Positions 33,713 to 47,455 of a stretch of DNA of 64,000 nucleotides are shown here, in pieces (the stretch's first letter is position 1; each line of letters starts with the position of its first letter). The notes beneath the pieces were generated by a model, which had not been told where the DNA came from, searched no databases, and saw only the letters and a list, made by a program, of their open reading frames with translations. Both the position numbers and the translations under genes were made by a program. The DNA is from Henckelia pumila (Eukaryota > Streptophyta > Magnoliopsida > Lamiales > Gesneriaceae): contig NC_133121.1 in assembly GCF_033568475.1 (NCBI RefSeq), positions 25,093,374 through 25,157,373 of the forward strand, written 5' to 3'.

Positions 33713-35113
33713 TGTAGTGACCCTTACGGAGATCACCTACTAATCAAAAACTTAAGCATGCAATTATTTTAATTAAAACAGTAAACCAGAATAAACTTTG
33801 GAAGCAATAAATGTTATACAATTTCAAGAGAAGGAATCTGTAAATACTCAAATAATTATACAACTATATCGAACAATGTATTATCCCAAATACATCAAAA
33901 TAAAACCATAGACGATACTCCCAACTGGCCAACCACTGCCTAGTCCTTCGTGGATCCACCCACCTCGTCCAATCACAAACCTGCCCCATGGAATAGGGTG
34001 TCCAGATACACAATGTATGAGACGTGAGCATAAAACTCTAAGAACGAGAGTATGAGTATACCGTATTATATTGCATGAATGAAAATCTACAGCCTACAGA
34101 AACTAGAGGCCAAGGATCAGATAAAAAAGACAGACCGAGCCCTGGTATGTAGCACGATGTTCCGTTGCTTCAGGAGGTGGCTTCCATAACAATATCAGTG
34201 GATACTCTGGACCCAAATCGATGGAAGTCCATCTACTAACAAAATAGGGTAAAACCCTACAATATCCCAAGGATGTAGCTCGAAGTGTAATATGCATGCA
34301 GCATACAATCATGTCATAAAATATGCACATAAAATCACGCAAGAACATAATACATTCATACTCAGTCATGATATCTCGAACAGTACTTTCGTACCTCAAC
34401 TACTAGGCAAGCTCTACCAGCTCTAGGTACACGCCTATAGTCCGCACTACAGTGCAAAATGATACTAACATCATTATATTACTCCAAAAGCCTTAACTAA
34501 GCTATTTATATACTCCTAAATATTTTTAGGAAGCAAAAGCTATACCTGAGTCCGTTGTCAGTCCTTTGCTGTCGATGCCCCCAGAACTTGGGCACAACTC
34601 CGCTGCAACTCCCGAACGCCTTGACAACCCCCGAACCAAGCCTAGGAAGGCTAAAACTACTAAATTAAGCTTAGAAGGGAAAAAATCTTGCGGAATTAGC
34701 AAGGAAAAGTGAAGCCTTGGCCCTATATTTATAGGACACAATCGAAAGCTCCGATACCGTAACGTAAGCTCCCATCCTGCGTCACAACGGAAGCTCCGAT
34801 GGACACGTGTCAATTCAGTTACATGCATCCACACACCTGCCCCGACAAGCATATCAAAAGTTATGAAGCTGCAACAGAAGCTCCGATCTCCATTCTTCCG
34901 GTGTGCTTCCGATCATGCACACAACGGAAGCTCCGTTCCCACAACGAAAGCTCCGTTTTGTCCGAGACCCAGAACCCCTCAGACCATTTTTCAGCGTTCT
35001 GAATCCATTTCCAGACCCCGTTTATCCCTTTGGAATCCCCTTAATCATGTTTAACTTAAAATAAAATGATTTATTGTATTAATTAAAACTTAATTACTAA
35101 TTCTGGGTACTAA
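33713..35113 (-). repeat. 5' LTR of minus-strand gypsy element
   Basis: The plus-strand left edge is TGTAGTGACCC (the LTR 3' end on the minus strand) and the right edge is GGGTACTAAC, a worn version of ..ACTACA. Length ~1.4 kb. It has a TATA box at 34723-34733 and, upstream of it in transcript sense, an array of GAAGCTCCGAT/GAAGCTCCGTT motifs (34745-34965). It is homologous over R/U5 to 30563-31896. Confidence 0.78.
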
Positions 35114-36563
35114 CTGGCAACTATAGCATGTATTAATTTTAATTAAAACATAAGCTCTTAACAGAGAAAAACGTGGGGAAACATAACCCATAATTTACAT
35201 AACAAACTTAGTACAATAGTTCAAAGCTTATTCTCAATAGTGCATGATACAACCATATCGAAAATACTTTAAATAAAACTGTATAAAATATTATACAGCT
35301 ATATCGAATCCTGCTGTATAAAATATCCCCTGATAACTCCTGCTCCCTAGTCCTTCCTCAAACTCTCCGCTCCGTCCATCATGCGACCTTACCCGTGGAA
35401 TGGGGTGTCCAAGATAATAACTAGGACGTGAGCGACTAAAGCCCAATACATAAGCATGAGTAAACACACATATATATATATATGACACATGCAATCGTGA
35501 TGACTGGTAATGGGTCATCTTATAAGTCATGCTCAGTACAGACACCACATGAGTGCTGCAACCTCTCGGATCAACCTCTGGGTACAACCACATAGACACT
35601 CATCTAGTACACCGGAGTAATCAGACATACATGTCCCCACCGTCGCGGTACTCCCAATGATATACTATATACAAATATAGAGCTGAACGGATCTATAATC
35701 AGGGTATAACAAGGTATAAACTCAACGTGTATGTGCACATGACATATGAATATAGAAAGCGGTAAATCATACATCATGCCACATAATAATGCCACAGAAA
35801 TGCAACTTATAAACATGTATACTCGCTGACAATCTCAATCAATGTGTACGTACCTCTGAGTTAGTTCGAGTATAGTAGGACCTAGGTTCCAAGCCTATAA
35901 TCAAAAGTTCATCGTATCACTACAAAAGTTCTATAAGCCTTAACTAAGCTAATAAATACTCTCAAATATTAATAAGATTCCCGGACCATACTTTCGTCCG
36001 TAGTAAGCCCTCTGGAGTCGCTTGTTCTGGAGGACTATAATAACACTCTTGTTATTCCAGAACCTCTCTATTAACCGATAGGGCCCTCAAGTGTATACCT
36101 CACACTATACATATAACTGAAAAAGGAAACTCGGGAATTCTTAATTCAAAATGAACTCTGAAGACCCCTATTTATAGGCCAAACTCTCGGCCACGATCGG
36201 AACCTCAGTTCCGAGATCGACACTTCCGATCTCTGCATGTATGACGCGTGTCGATCGGAGCTTCCGATCTAGTGCATGCCCGAAACTTGTCCAAACTCGT
36301 GGCTTAGTTATCGTGCATTGCTGGCTGAAGGAGATCGGAACTTTCGATCCTGGATCGGAGCTTCCGATTCTGCCTTAGTTCCAAAGTAAACTGGCTCCAT
36401 TTTGATGCTTTCGATCTGCAGGGTTCGGAGCTTTCGATCATGTCCATTTTTGGAAGTCCAATTCTTGCTTATGAATCTCAATTAAGCCCTTGATTTGGTT
36501 AAATAATAACCCTTAATCATGTTTATCATCTTATTATCTTAAAATGGACTCTAGGTTACTACA
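35114..36563 (-). repeat. related minus-strand LTR, second subfamily
   Basis: It begins on the minus strand at 36563 with TGTAGTAACCTAGAGTCC and has a TATA box at 36168-36176. An array of GATCGGA(G/A)CTTCCGATC motifs lies upstream of it (about 36186-36445). Its far end (about 35114-35130) is truncated against the neighbouring LTR. No PBS, PPT or domain is attached, so it is a solo or partial LTR. 36564-36734 to its right holds nothing I recognise. Confidence 0.65.
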
Positions 36564-36734
36564 TGGAAATACTCTTTCCACATATTACAATTACTCATAC
36601 GTTAACTTATGACCAAGTATGTAAAGTGATTTGTGAGCAACACAATAGCACTGATGATCCTCTTGATCCGATAAAATTTAAACACGTGCTTGAATATATC
36701 ATGTTGTAGCTTTGCAAAGATGCTTTTTAGTAAA

Positions 36735-38098
36735 TTGATTTTGTTGCGTATTTTCTTATCGCAAGTGCACGATGTCAATTTTTAATATTTAGTGAGTAGA
36801 GTATCGTTTTTACGAAGAGTATGTTTTGAAAATTATATTAATGCTTGCAATTAAAATAGCTAGAATTTATTTAAAAAATTTAAGAAGAGATTTTTTCACA
36901 ATTAAATAAATTAACTAGAATACTAATAAGCAAATAACACACATGAGAGAAAATCAATGAGAGAAAATATCTAGAAGTTTTGATTTTACTTAGTCTCAAC
37001 AACAACTATTTCTAATTAATTTATACTCATGAATTCCTTTCGTTTAATAGTCAAGAACACTTAATTATTTTTATTTCTTTTTTTCAAGAAACAAATAGAA
37101 TGTATCAATTAAGTTTTGATTAAAATATCCCTATTAAAAATCTAGACTTAATGCTATGTGAAAAAATATGTTCTTATTCAAGCTTTGTTAAAGTTATAAG
37201 CCTCCCGAACTATATAAACATTAACAATGTATTTTCTAATGCTCCTATTCAAAATATCTTCTCCCGAGTGTCGTATTTCAAATGAATATAACAATTCAAT
37301 TATTGATCAGGTAATTGAAAGACAATCAATTCTAGAAAATACAATTAAACTAAGGGAATTCAATCAAATAAATTAAAAAGTCATAAAAGTCATCTTGACT
37401 AAGCTACATCAACCTCTAGAATCAAAAAATTAGTTCATGATGCAAACTAAACAAAAATAAATCATGTTTATGAGTTTAGACATCAATATTCAGAATTTAA
37501 GAATAAAAGGAAAAGAAGAACGAAGCCAAAGTAGCGTCTCTGTCCCTAGATTGCGCCGTCTTCGTCTTTGATCTTCTCTTGAATTCTTCTACTTTGTGCG
37601 CCGCTTTCCTCTCCTACATGTGTGCGTGTTATCTCTTCCCTATTATATCTACTCAAAGCCCATCAAAGAAAGCCCGACAAATCAAGAGTTTTCAACATAC
37701 AAAATTCTACATCACTTTTCACACAGGCGTAGCGCGGGGCGCCTCAAGACCAGCGCGGGTGCGCTGTTGATTATGTTTTCTAGTCCCTTTCATTCACAAG
37801 CAGCGCGGGGGCGCTGCTCCTGCTGCCTTCAATTCACCATCTACGCAGCATTTTGTAAAATTCATATCTAGAGATCTAGCCGTTGGATCGAGCTGAAATT
37901 TGGACAGTATATTTATACATCTTATACTACATTATGAACGGTGTCGATTGGATTTGAATCTCTCTATCATCTTCGATAATTTTTGTAAATTTGCGGCTTT
38001 GTAATTCCTTCTTGTGCCTCTTCTTGGTACTTAACTTTACATCACAAAAGCCAAGTCAAATCATATGCAAATTAAGTGCATAAAACGCACTTATCAGA
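36735..38098 (-). repeat. minus-strand gypsy LTR (TGATAAGTGCG type)
   Basis: On the minus strand it begins TGATAAGTGCGTTTTATGCAC at 38098, like the LTR starts at 52547 and 57577. It ends near 36735-36790 in sequence resembling 49745-49845 (ACGATACTCT..TTGACA..GTGCA). It contains a GC-rich AGCGCGGG / GCGCTG motif pair at 37728-37840. No internal domain is linked to it, and target duplication is unclear. Confidence 0.65.
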
Positions 38099-38217
38099 TT
38101 TCAAGAGATTCAACAGAGTTTTGTAAATCCAAAAGTGATCATTTTATAGATGGGTTCCAATGTCTGTATTCAAATGACTCTTTAATGTCTCATTAATTAT
38201 ACATGTGCCAAAGATAT

Positions 38218-41200
38218 TGTAGTAATTCTAGTTTTGTTTTACAAAATTTAATGTTCAACGTGATTAAAAGATCATTACTTGAGCCAACCAGTTGTTTAAT
38301 TGTGTTTGGAACCAAAGAATTTAGCTTCAGACACTCCAAAGGGATCAGACCATCCGAAGTGTAGTGAAAAAGCATCGAATTGATCGGAAGTAAGTTTGGA
38401 GACACTGGGAGAGATCGGATCTTCCAAATGAGATGGAAACATCCGATCAGAGTTAGGCCATGCAAAATTTGATGTATCAACATGTGAGAAATATGGTCTA
38501 GATGTGAGATCAAAACGTACAAAGCACGTGTTCAGATCGTTAGAAAAAGATCAGATTTGAAGTGTAGATCGGAGCTTTCGAAGACAAGTGTCCAGAGACA
38601 TTTCAAGACATGCAGGCTCGAATCTTCCGAACCTAGAATTGGAGATTCTGAACTCCATCTATAAATTGGCCATTGAATATTCATTTTCAATTGATAAGTT
38701 CTAATTCTTTCTCGAATCTTGTATATTCTGAGTATTTTTAGCCATATACTCAAGTGTCGGGCGATATCTCATTCGAGATAGTCATTCTAGTAGAGTCACT
38801 CAGCCCTACACCCTTGTTATACGATCTGACACCAGTAGCTACCATTATGGTGTGGACTGAGACTACGGTGATCTAGACGACTGTGTTATATACCCAGCGG
38901 ATTGGATACCAGATGCTACCTCTCAGTATTGACGCCTATGTTGAGCAGGATTGACTTAGTTGACCAATTACCCAGTCACGTCTTGTAAGGCCCTAAAATA
39001 TGAAGTTATTAATTATGGAATTTGAGATTTAAATTTTGAATTTGGGAAAATATTAATTGGAAAATTTATGGAAATTAGAGATTTGTTTCGGAGTTGAAAA
39101 TATTTAATTTGAGAATTTACGGATTTTGAGATTTAAATTCCGGGATTATTAAATTAAAATATTGAATTATTTGAATTAGATATTTATGGGATTTAAGATT
39201 TAAATGTTGAGTTTTAGAATAAAGAGGAGTCAAATAGAATCGAAAGATTGAATAAGAACTAAATTGCAACTATGCCAAAATTAAGGGACCAAAGTGCAAT
39301 TTATGTTTGGCAAGTGGGAAAGTACACGTGTACATGCATATATTGATGTGTAATTGCATGTATTGAAGCATTATTCAGCAGCCAAGAACTGAGAAGGAGA
39401 GAATTCATAAATCTCAAGTCAAAATTGTCTTTCAAAAGCTTGATTCTTTTGATCCGCCGGTAGAATTCAAGATTGATCGTATATTTGCGATCACGACTTT
39501 GAGTACTACGTTTTAACGTAAGTATTATGAAGTTCTAAGATGTTTGAAATTTTATGATATTGTTAGAATTAAGATTTGATTGTATAAATATGTTCTAGTA
39601 TATACGACGATAGCATATCTAAGACGGATCAAGAAAAGATCGTCGTTTGGACATGTTTACTATTTTTGCAAGATTTTCGAGAATTCTGAAATATTTGAGC
39701 TGCCATTTTTGAGATTTTGATGTTGTATTGATGATGATATTGAGTTTAGATGATTGATAAAATGTTGTTAATGCTTTTGAAATTACCGAATTCGAGCCGT
39801 TATGCCGTCAGTTGTCGTTTGACGAATTTCTGAAAATTTGAGATGTTGATTTCGAATTTGCAATGATGAAATGATAATGATATGAGTTATATATCAATGT
39901 TTAGATGTTTCATAAGTTGTTGGAATTATCGGTTTTGAAATCGGTATGTTGTCGGTTTGAATTCCGGTTAAATGCTTGAGACTTTGAGTTATTGAAATAA
40001 GTGGTAAAGTTGAATAAGATTGAGAGCTGATATTTGGGGTAAATACTTTATTTCAGATTTGAGGTGAATGATATCGAATCCAAATCGACGAGTTTGAGTT
40101 CGGATGGTTTAAATTGTTTGAAGTTGAATTAAGACTTGAACAACTAACAGTTTATGTTTGATCAAGAATTGTTATGAGTTTTCAGCATGTGTTCGGATTC
40201 TTGCACATCTGATTATGCTGATATATGATGCTATATATGCTAATATATGTTGGGTTTGAGTTGAAGAATATTGATATATTGTTATATTTGAGTTTCGGTT
40301 ACCGATTTTGACACCGTTACACAGCCGGTTCAAAAATTGATTCAATTTCGAGTCTTATTGATTGAGCTGAATAGGATATGAGTTCATTGCTGATATTTCT
40401 AGATTATGATCACTTATTTTCATATTGGTTGTGAAGTTTGACGACTCGGAAATTCATATTCGAACCGAGAAAGATTTGATCAAGGTTTGAAGTTCTTTCT
40501 ACCTTGAAGATTAAATGATGAACTTGAGCAGAATTTTGATATGTGTTCTTATTGTAATGTCCAGATTTGGAGCACCTCAAGAACCAAGAACGAAAGGTAT
40601 AAGATGACATCGATTGTAAGGGAATTGATACTCAAGACGAGGATTCTTGAGTTTCCCTAGAAATCACATACTTGTAATGTTGTGTTCTTGAGTTAGAACT
40701 TGATGTCCTTGATTTGATTTATTTATTGCCTATTGATGATTAGTGTATTGATTCTAATACCAAGGTCGGATACGAACCTTATTTTTGAGTCGGATACGAA
40801 CTACGATAGATGGATATCCATGTCAAGATCGGATATGAATCTTGATGGCAGAGATCAGATACGAATCTCAATAATTGAATCAATTTGTGATATATGCGTT
40901 ACATACACTTTATATCTTGAGTTGGTATATTTTGAGTTGATATGTTATATTTAACGCATGTATATGTCTCTTATACTGAGAATTATATTCTCACCGGATT
41001 TATCCGACTGTTGTCTTGTTTTGTATGTGTGCATGGCAACAGGTGGGGCAGGAGCTAGTCAGACGAGACTCGGATGGCTCGAGATTGAAAGATTAGAAGT
41101 GGAGACTCAGGTTAATAAGAATAGATTGTTGTCAAATGCATGTTTAGAAGGTGCTATATTGGTTTGAGCTTGGAAACTAGACTTACATTTATTTTATTGC

Positions 41201-41990
41201 ACCTTTAGAAACATGTATGAGATTATTGATATGCTTAGATATGCATGTTCTATTTAGAATCTTGTATTTAGATCATGCTAGGTCTGATTTGAGTTGTTTG
41301 ATAGTTGAATAACTTGTTAGAAATTGCTTTTGACAGCAAAGAGAAGATTTCAAATTTCGAGCATCACATTTCTCACTCGAGCGGAGTTTTCCGCCGCTCG
41401 AGCGAGGCCCTTTTTATTTTTTGGGCAGAACTTTGCTCGCTCGAGCGGAGAATTTTTACCGCTCGAGCGAGGCACTGTTTTTTAAAAAAATTATCTCTTG
41501 ATTCTTTTGCTTGATTTTTCAGAGTGAATATTGTTATTTAATGATGCTTAATTGTTAGATGGATTAATTATTGTGAAATTAAGATTAGTACCCGAGGTCC
41601 CCAAACATATTGCATGCATCATATCAGTTCGTATACTCATACTTTATGTACTGGGATTTAGTCGCTCACGTCCTCGGTGTTATCTTGAAAATCCCATTCA
41701 ACGGGGTAGGACTCAGGTTGGACAAGGCAGGAGGCTCGAGGTAGGGTAAGGAGTGGTACCAGTGAACATTTGTGGAGGTCTTTATATTTTTTAATGCTAT
41801 TTTCTGTTGGATTTTAGATATAGTTGATTTTCGATATGGTTGTATAAGTTTTTACAGGTTCCAGTTGTTGTTTCTGGTTGTATTATGCTAGAGTTGCTTG
41901 AGATGATTTATTTGTTTTTGGTTTCTATTAGATCCCTTAGAATGATAAGAAACAATATTTCATTGTAGTAAATCAAGCTGTCTTGCATTG
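38218..41990 (+). repeat. plus-strand LTR of the 36563 subfamily, split by a solo LTR
   Basis: Pieces are 38218-38983 and about 41606-41990. It starts TGTAGTAATTCTAG, homologous to the minus-strand LTR start at 36563. It has an array of CAGACCATCCGAAG / TCGGAGCTTTCGAA motifs (38330-38650) and CTATAAATTGG near 38658. The right piece carries GGATTTAGTCGCTCACGTCCTCGG, a segment typical of these LTRs. The end is worn. Confidence 0.55.
38984..41605 (+). repeat. solo LTR (TGTAAGGCCC type) with CTCGAG motif array
   Basis: Starts TGTAAGGCCCTAAAAT and ends near GAGGTCCCCA. It is homologous to the solo LTR at 43905-45930 by its ends, a GTATGTGTGCATGGCAACAGG segment (41024 on) and a motif array followed by an A-run. 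The array here is four blocks of CCGCTCGAGCGAG / CTCGAGCGGAG (41375-41471). The flanking pentamers do not match, so the 3' boundary is approximate. Confidence 0.6.
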
Positions 41991-43248
41991 TAATACAGGT
42001 ACTCGACCGATCATATTGAAGACTCAAGAAGACTTGTCAACCAGTCTCAAGAAATTAAGAATTGCCACCCGATCTCAATTAGTTGAGAGTCCTCAATTGG
42101 TCTCTAGCAGCTTCAGCTTTCTCGACTCAATAGATTACAAGAACATCAACTCGCCTGTTCAAGAAACAGATAGTACTTGAACGCTCACTTTTCGAAGTAT
42201 ATTTGAAAATAAGTCTTGAAAATAAGTCTTGAGGGATTTCTTCTGATTGAAACTACACAAAATACAAAGCATGCCATATACTTTATCAGAAAATTTGGTT
42301 GTCAAGACATGCACAACTAACAAAGCACTCAAAAACTAGAATGTTTTCCCGAAATGAACACTGTGAGCTTATACAAAGAGGTTTTCTGCGACCGTTACTA
42401 TCTACATTTGGAAAGAGACAAATCTAATTTTTATTGAAGCGTAATAAATATTAAGAAAGGATGCCGACAATTGCTTTTGTATTAATGAGTTAATAGCCGA
42501 ACGTTGAATGATCCCATGAAAAATTTAATATAAATAGATGATGAATCATTGAGAGATGACAAATTAACATTTTGAATTATTCTGCAAGAACTCTTTCTCT
42601 AATGCTTACAATCTAGCATTCTCAGTTACTTGAGCACTCAAGAAAGCCATATCATTTTTCGCTCAAACTAACCCTCGCTTATCAGAAATATATAATATCT
42701 TCAAGGATCAACCAAGGGTTTCATCTAAGCTTCTCGACCTCTTCAAACAGATAAAATTCAAAGAAGAGTTTTTGATTGTTTGAATCTAAGGATTCGAACA
42801 CTTGTATTGTTCTAGTGGTTTTGTATTGATAAGTCATGTTGTTTTATTTGGGTGGTGTACTAGGAGTTCCGATTTAGATAGTGCATAATTCTTAAAGTTG
42901 GAGTGGGTTGTTACAAAGAGTTATAAAACTAAAGTCTTCTAGTGAGTTCTTTGCTAAGTAGAAGAAGGAGAGATGTAGAAAGATTTAACCTTCGAACTTA
43001 CATATCTCTTGTGGTATTTGCCTTCTACCACTTATTCTTTCTTGTTGATATCTTCTTGAGTTGAGTGTAAAGCTTCATTGAAAACTATTGAACTGTTTCC
43101 GCACCTTTTGTGGTTCAAGTGTTTTAAGAATTTGAGAATTTAGGTCTAATTGTTTAACACCTACTCAACCGGTCAAGTCATTTCTAAAGAATAGTGTGTA
43201 TCCCCCCCTCTACACTCACCTTCGATCCTAACAAGTGTTATCAAAGCC
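41991..43248 (+). repeat. copia-type LTR with PBS
   Basis: The LTR ends at 43233 (CACCTTCGATCCTAACA) with a preceding CCCCCCCTCTACACT stretch, and GTGTTATCAAAGCC (43235-43248) follows as a primer-binding site. The start lies near 42180 but was not fixed; 41991-42180 is unrecognised. Layout and length (~1 kb) match the split LTR at 43310-47749. The internal region is cut after a few dozen bases. Confidence 0.5.
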
Positions 43249-43904
43249 AAGATCATGGTTTCGAGTCTCCCAAGAAGCATATATGTTTTAGAATAAATTT
43301 AAGTTTTGGTGTTTAACAAATTAAAGGCAAAATAATACGACTGATAAAGTGTAACTCAACTGAACGGAGTTGGTCAACTCAACTGAGTTACTCAACTTGA
43401 CAAATCAGTCGAGGTCATGAAATAGTCCTTAGCTTAAACTGGATATAAAATTGGAATATTTGACTGAATATATAGAAGAGATTTTGATTTCGACTAGACA
43501 CTCGCAACTATATAAAGAACAACTGAAGTCAACGGATTTCAGAAAAGCAGAATGAGCAGTGCACAAAGTAGTACAGATTTCAGAAATTATTAACGTTGAG
43601 ACAAGACAAAGCAACATATATTTTGTACGGATTATTTTGGATCTCATAACCGTTGCAATCAGCAGCTATAAATAGGAATCTAATTCAGTTTAAGAATCCT
43701 ACCGGCTCCATAGAAATATGTCATAATATTTGAAGTCATCTGTAAGATATTTACAAGATTTCAAGTTTACATTGAAGATCATTTTAAGAGCCGAAGAACA
43801 CAAGCATACACACGGAGTTCATATCAGATCTTTAGGATCATTTTATGCTAAAGTGTTGTACTGTCAGCAAAGTGTTTCAAAGTCAGTCGAGGATTGACCA
43901 GTTG

Positions 43905-45930
43905 TGTAAGGCCCTGAAATTAATTATTTTCGGATTAGTGGAATTATTATTATTAGAATTAAATTGAATTGAAGGGAATTAGTTGATCCGGGATTGAATC
44001 GATTTAATTTGGAGTTCAGGGACCGAAGTGCAAATAGGACGATTGACTAGTCTTTGGGGGGAATTATTAATATTATTATCTACATCACCATCACTCAGTA
44101 TTCTCTCCTCCCTCCCATCTCTCTCTCACGTCGACCGAGAAGAAAAATCCATGGAAGGTTTCTCAAGCTTTTGTCCCGTTCGATTCGCACGATCCGACCG
44201 TTAGATTTCAGATTCGAGTTGAGATTCACGATCACCGCAATGAGGGCTTCGTTCTTACGTAAGTTTTGCTACGATCCACGAACTTTGAATTTTGTTGGGT
44301 GGTTAGAATTTGATAATTTTTGAGTATAACGTGCTTGAGCTAGCATAGATCGTGTATTCGAATTTGGTTCGAAAAAAGAACGAAGTTTGGATTTTAGATG
44401 AATTTTTAGGCTTAAATTCGAAAATGGGTCTTTGGATTTTGTTGGATTTTGGTTGTTTTTGATGGATTGGAAGATGATATGAGATAGTTTGAGTTGTTTG
44501 ATGATGTCGACGATTTTTGGTTTGACCGTTTATAGCCGTTATGCCGTCGAAATCGAGTTTTGAACTATCGGTTATATTGTTTCGATTTGAGTTCTGGATT
44601 GGTTTGAATTAGTAAATTGATATCGATCCGTATATTTCACATTTTCAGATTTGAGTTGAAAGATTCGGGTTTGGATCGAACTTGGAAGTTGAATCGATTC
44701 GAGAATTGAAGAACGGTATAGTATTGAACTTCTTGAGATGGCTCGACTTGTTTTGATTTGATATTGATTGAGTTCGTTGTCATTTTCAGATTTGAATCCC
44801 CGACGAACTTAAAAAAGGTAAGCAGACGACAATTGAATGACTGGGACGATGAACTCGAATTTGAATTAATTCGAGTGCCCAAAAGAAATCACATACTTTT
44901 ATGCTATTTGAATTATTTGATTTTAACTTGAATGAGTTTAATTTCACTTGCATACATCTTGAGCCGAAGATTCGATTCGTTTTGAACTAAGACGATTTAG
45001 AGAATTATATTGAAGTGGCTTTGGATTTCGAGATTTTCCAATTGCTAGAACACTTCTTATAGTTGCTCTGAAGTCTAGGGGTTTGAGTTGAGTGACATCC
45101 ATCCCGAATGGGTGTGTCGGTGAGTTGTTCGTGAAAACTTGACCCCGGGATCCCAACCGAGTACCAATTAATATTCGATTATCCGATTAGATAATCCCGA
45201 GTTTTGAAGTCATGCATTCATTCATTCTCATTTTGATTTGTTATTGATTATTACAATTCAATCTGAGGTGTTTATTTGATATTGCATGTCTGTCTCTTTT
45301 ACTTAGAAATTATATTTCTAACCGATTTATCCGGCTGTTGTCTTTGGTTGTATGTGTACTTGGCAACAGGAGGATTAGGAGCTGGACCGAGTCGTCTTGG
45401 TTAGCTTGGGGTGAGATTGATAGAAGTGAGACTCCGCGTTGTAGGGTCGAGTCGATTGTATCTGTATTAGTTTTGTTGAGTCGTTGGAACTCTATTTTGT
45501 CGAACTCGTTTTGTTAATTGTGTTTTGTTGGTGTTTTGAAACCCCCTTGATTCACGTTTGAGCTATGAATTGAACCTGGGTTGCTTGGATTATGGATTCG
45601 AGTTTGCAAAGATGTATTTTTATGCCTTGGATTTTCTGCAGCCGAGTTGGCGGAGCGGGCGCGGGCGCGCCTTTGTTTTGCGAGGTCACGGCGTGGGTGC
45701 CTGATTATTGATGCGGGCGCACTGTTTCTTGTGAGGTAGCGGCGCAGGCGCCCTGATTATTGGAGCGGGCGCGCTGTCTTTTGCGAGACTCCGGCGTGGG
45801 CGCGCTGCTTTAGGCGCGAGCTCGCTGTTGTAAAAAAAAAAAAATAAATTTTGATTCATTTTTACGCGGCTCTTCGTGTTTGATTTTGTTTAATTATTCG
45901 AGAATAGGAGATTAGAAATGGGGTCTCACA
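43905..45930 (+). repeat. solo LTR (TGTAAGGCCC type), TSD AGTTG
   Basis: Begins TGTAAGGCCCTGAAAT and ends GGGTCTCACA, 2026 bp. It is flanked by AGTTG at 43900-43904 and 45931-45935, a perfect 5-bp target duplication, so it is a true solo LTR formed by LTR-LTR recombination. A GC-rich array of GGCGCGGGCGC-like motifs lies at 45645-45830, followed by a poly(A) run of ~13, at the same place where its relative at 38984 has CTCGAG motifs. Confidence 0.85.
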
Positions 45931-46069
45931 AGTTGAGATGTAACAGAATCAGTAGAGAACTGAATTCTTCAGCTAAGTCTCGGAGTCTCAGTTGTAGTTA
46001 GTGGGTTAAGTCCTAGCTGAGGTGGATTGTTGCAAATAGCTTATAATACTCAAAGTATTCTAGTGATAT

Positions 46070-47455
46070 TGTAGTGACCCGTAACCCACTGAAGTAATTA
46101 AGGGATTAATTATCAAAAAGTAAGAAAATTGGGCCAGCGCAGATCGGACGCTCCGAAGTGGAATTCGGAGGCTCCGATCATGATCGGACGATCCGTCGGT
46201 AGGATCGGACGGTCCGATCAGGGCTAGGGCTTACGTCATCAATTATGTCAGCAAGTGACGTCATGGATTACGTGTGGATGGGACGTCGGACGGTCCAAAT
46301 TCGGGATCGGACGCTCCGATTGTGTTCGAAGTCTCCGAACTGGGTTCGGACGGTCCGAACTTTGCCTATAAATAGAGGGTCCGAGAGCTCATATTATTCA
46401 CACATTTCCTCTATTCTCTCTCGATTCCTAGGCCTTCTGACTCAAATCTAGGGAGTTCTAGACATCCTACGGGGAATTCGAAAGTGGCATAGCGATCCAG
46501 GCATCATAGCGGAGCTGTGGCCTAGTTTTGAGGCAAGCGACATCAAAGGGCTGACGACGGATGCAGGTATAACTTTGACTTTCTAAAAATATTTAGGAGT
46601 ATGAAATAGCTTAGTTAAGGCTTTTAGAGCTTATTTAATGATGCATGGGTATTTGCATTGTAGACACCTTAGTGTGGACTAGTAGGTGTGGGATCTAGAC
46701 CGGTGGTGCTAGGATTTGCCTGCAGTGTTAGAGGTACGTAAGTACTGACCGAGATAGACGACATGATATATTTGCTTATATGTTGCATGAGTATGTGCTA
46801 TATGTTTTACCATGTTTTACGGCTTTAGCACATGCATGTTTTTTTACACCGGCCTGCATCTGGTATGCTGTGAGTCATGACAGTATCCATTGGTGATGAG
46901 TTACTCCTTATGGATTCGTGTCTGGGGACGCTCAACCCCGGGTTTTGCTATCACTAGGAGTGACCACGACGGTAGAGTAGACACTATAGTGGATAGGGGA
47001 ATACACGAGTACCCCGCGGAGTCGCTCTCTTAGCACGGTACTGTGTATTCATGGCGCCCTGAGTAGACTGTTTTAACCAGTATTTTAAAGTCATTTTCTT
47101 GCTGCATATTAGTCTATATATCATTGCTTTCGTATTGAGCGTTGTCGCTCATGCCCCTGTGTTGGTTTCTTTTTGGAATTCCTTGTGGCGGGGCAGGTTT
47201 GAGGTTGGACGGTCCAGGTGGCTCGCAGCAGGGTTGATGTTGTTACCTGTTGCGGCGAGGTTTTAGTGGTAGGGTTTGTTACCCTAAGAATTTTGATCTG
47301 GTTGTATAAAAATATTTATACACTTTATTGTCGTCGGTTGTATTCTGCCGATTGGATTTGTTGTATTTTAATTATTCCGATCTTTACGCTTTTAATATTA
47401 ATGCATGTGCTATTTAAACTTTGATTAGGTAGTGGATCCGGGTAAGGTCGCTACT
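46070..47455 (+). repeat. solo LTR of the 30563 family
   Basis: Starts TGTAGTGACCCGTAACCC and ends GGTCGCTACT. It has a TATA box at 46367-46375 with an array of TCGGACG(G/C)TCCGA motifs upstream (46141-46355). Flanks GATAT and TTTAT match at 3 of 5, so target duplication is weak. Host copia-LTR sequence resumes on both sides. Confidence 0.72.

Noticed and set aside
41375-41471. CRISPR-like array of repeats and spacers
   Set aside because: Palindromes of unequal spacing, few copies, within a plant LTR; no cas genes and a eukaryotic context.
45645-45830. CpG island of a host promoter
   Set aside because: The GC-rich block lies inside a solo LTR with a perfect target duplication and occupies the position of a motif array in its relative.
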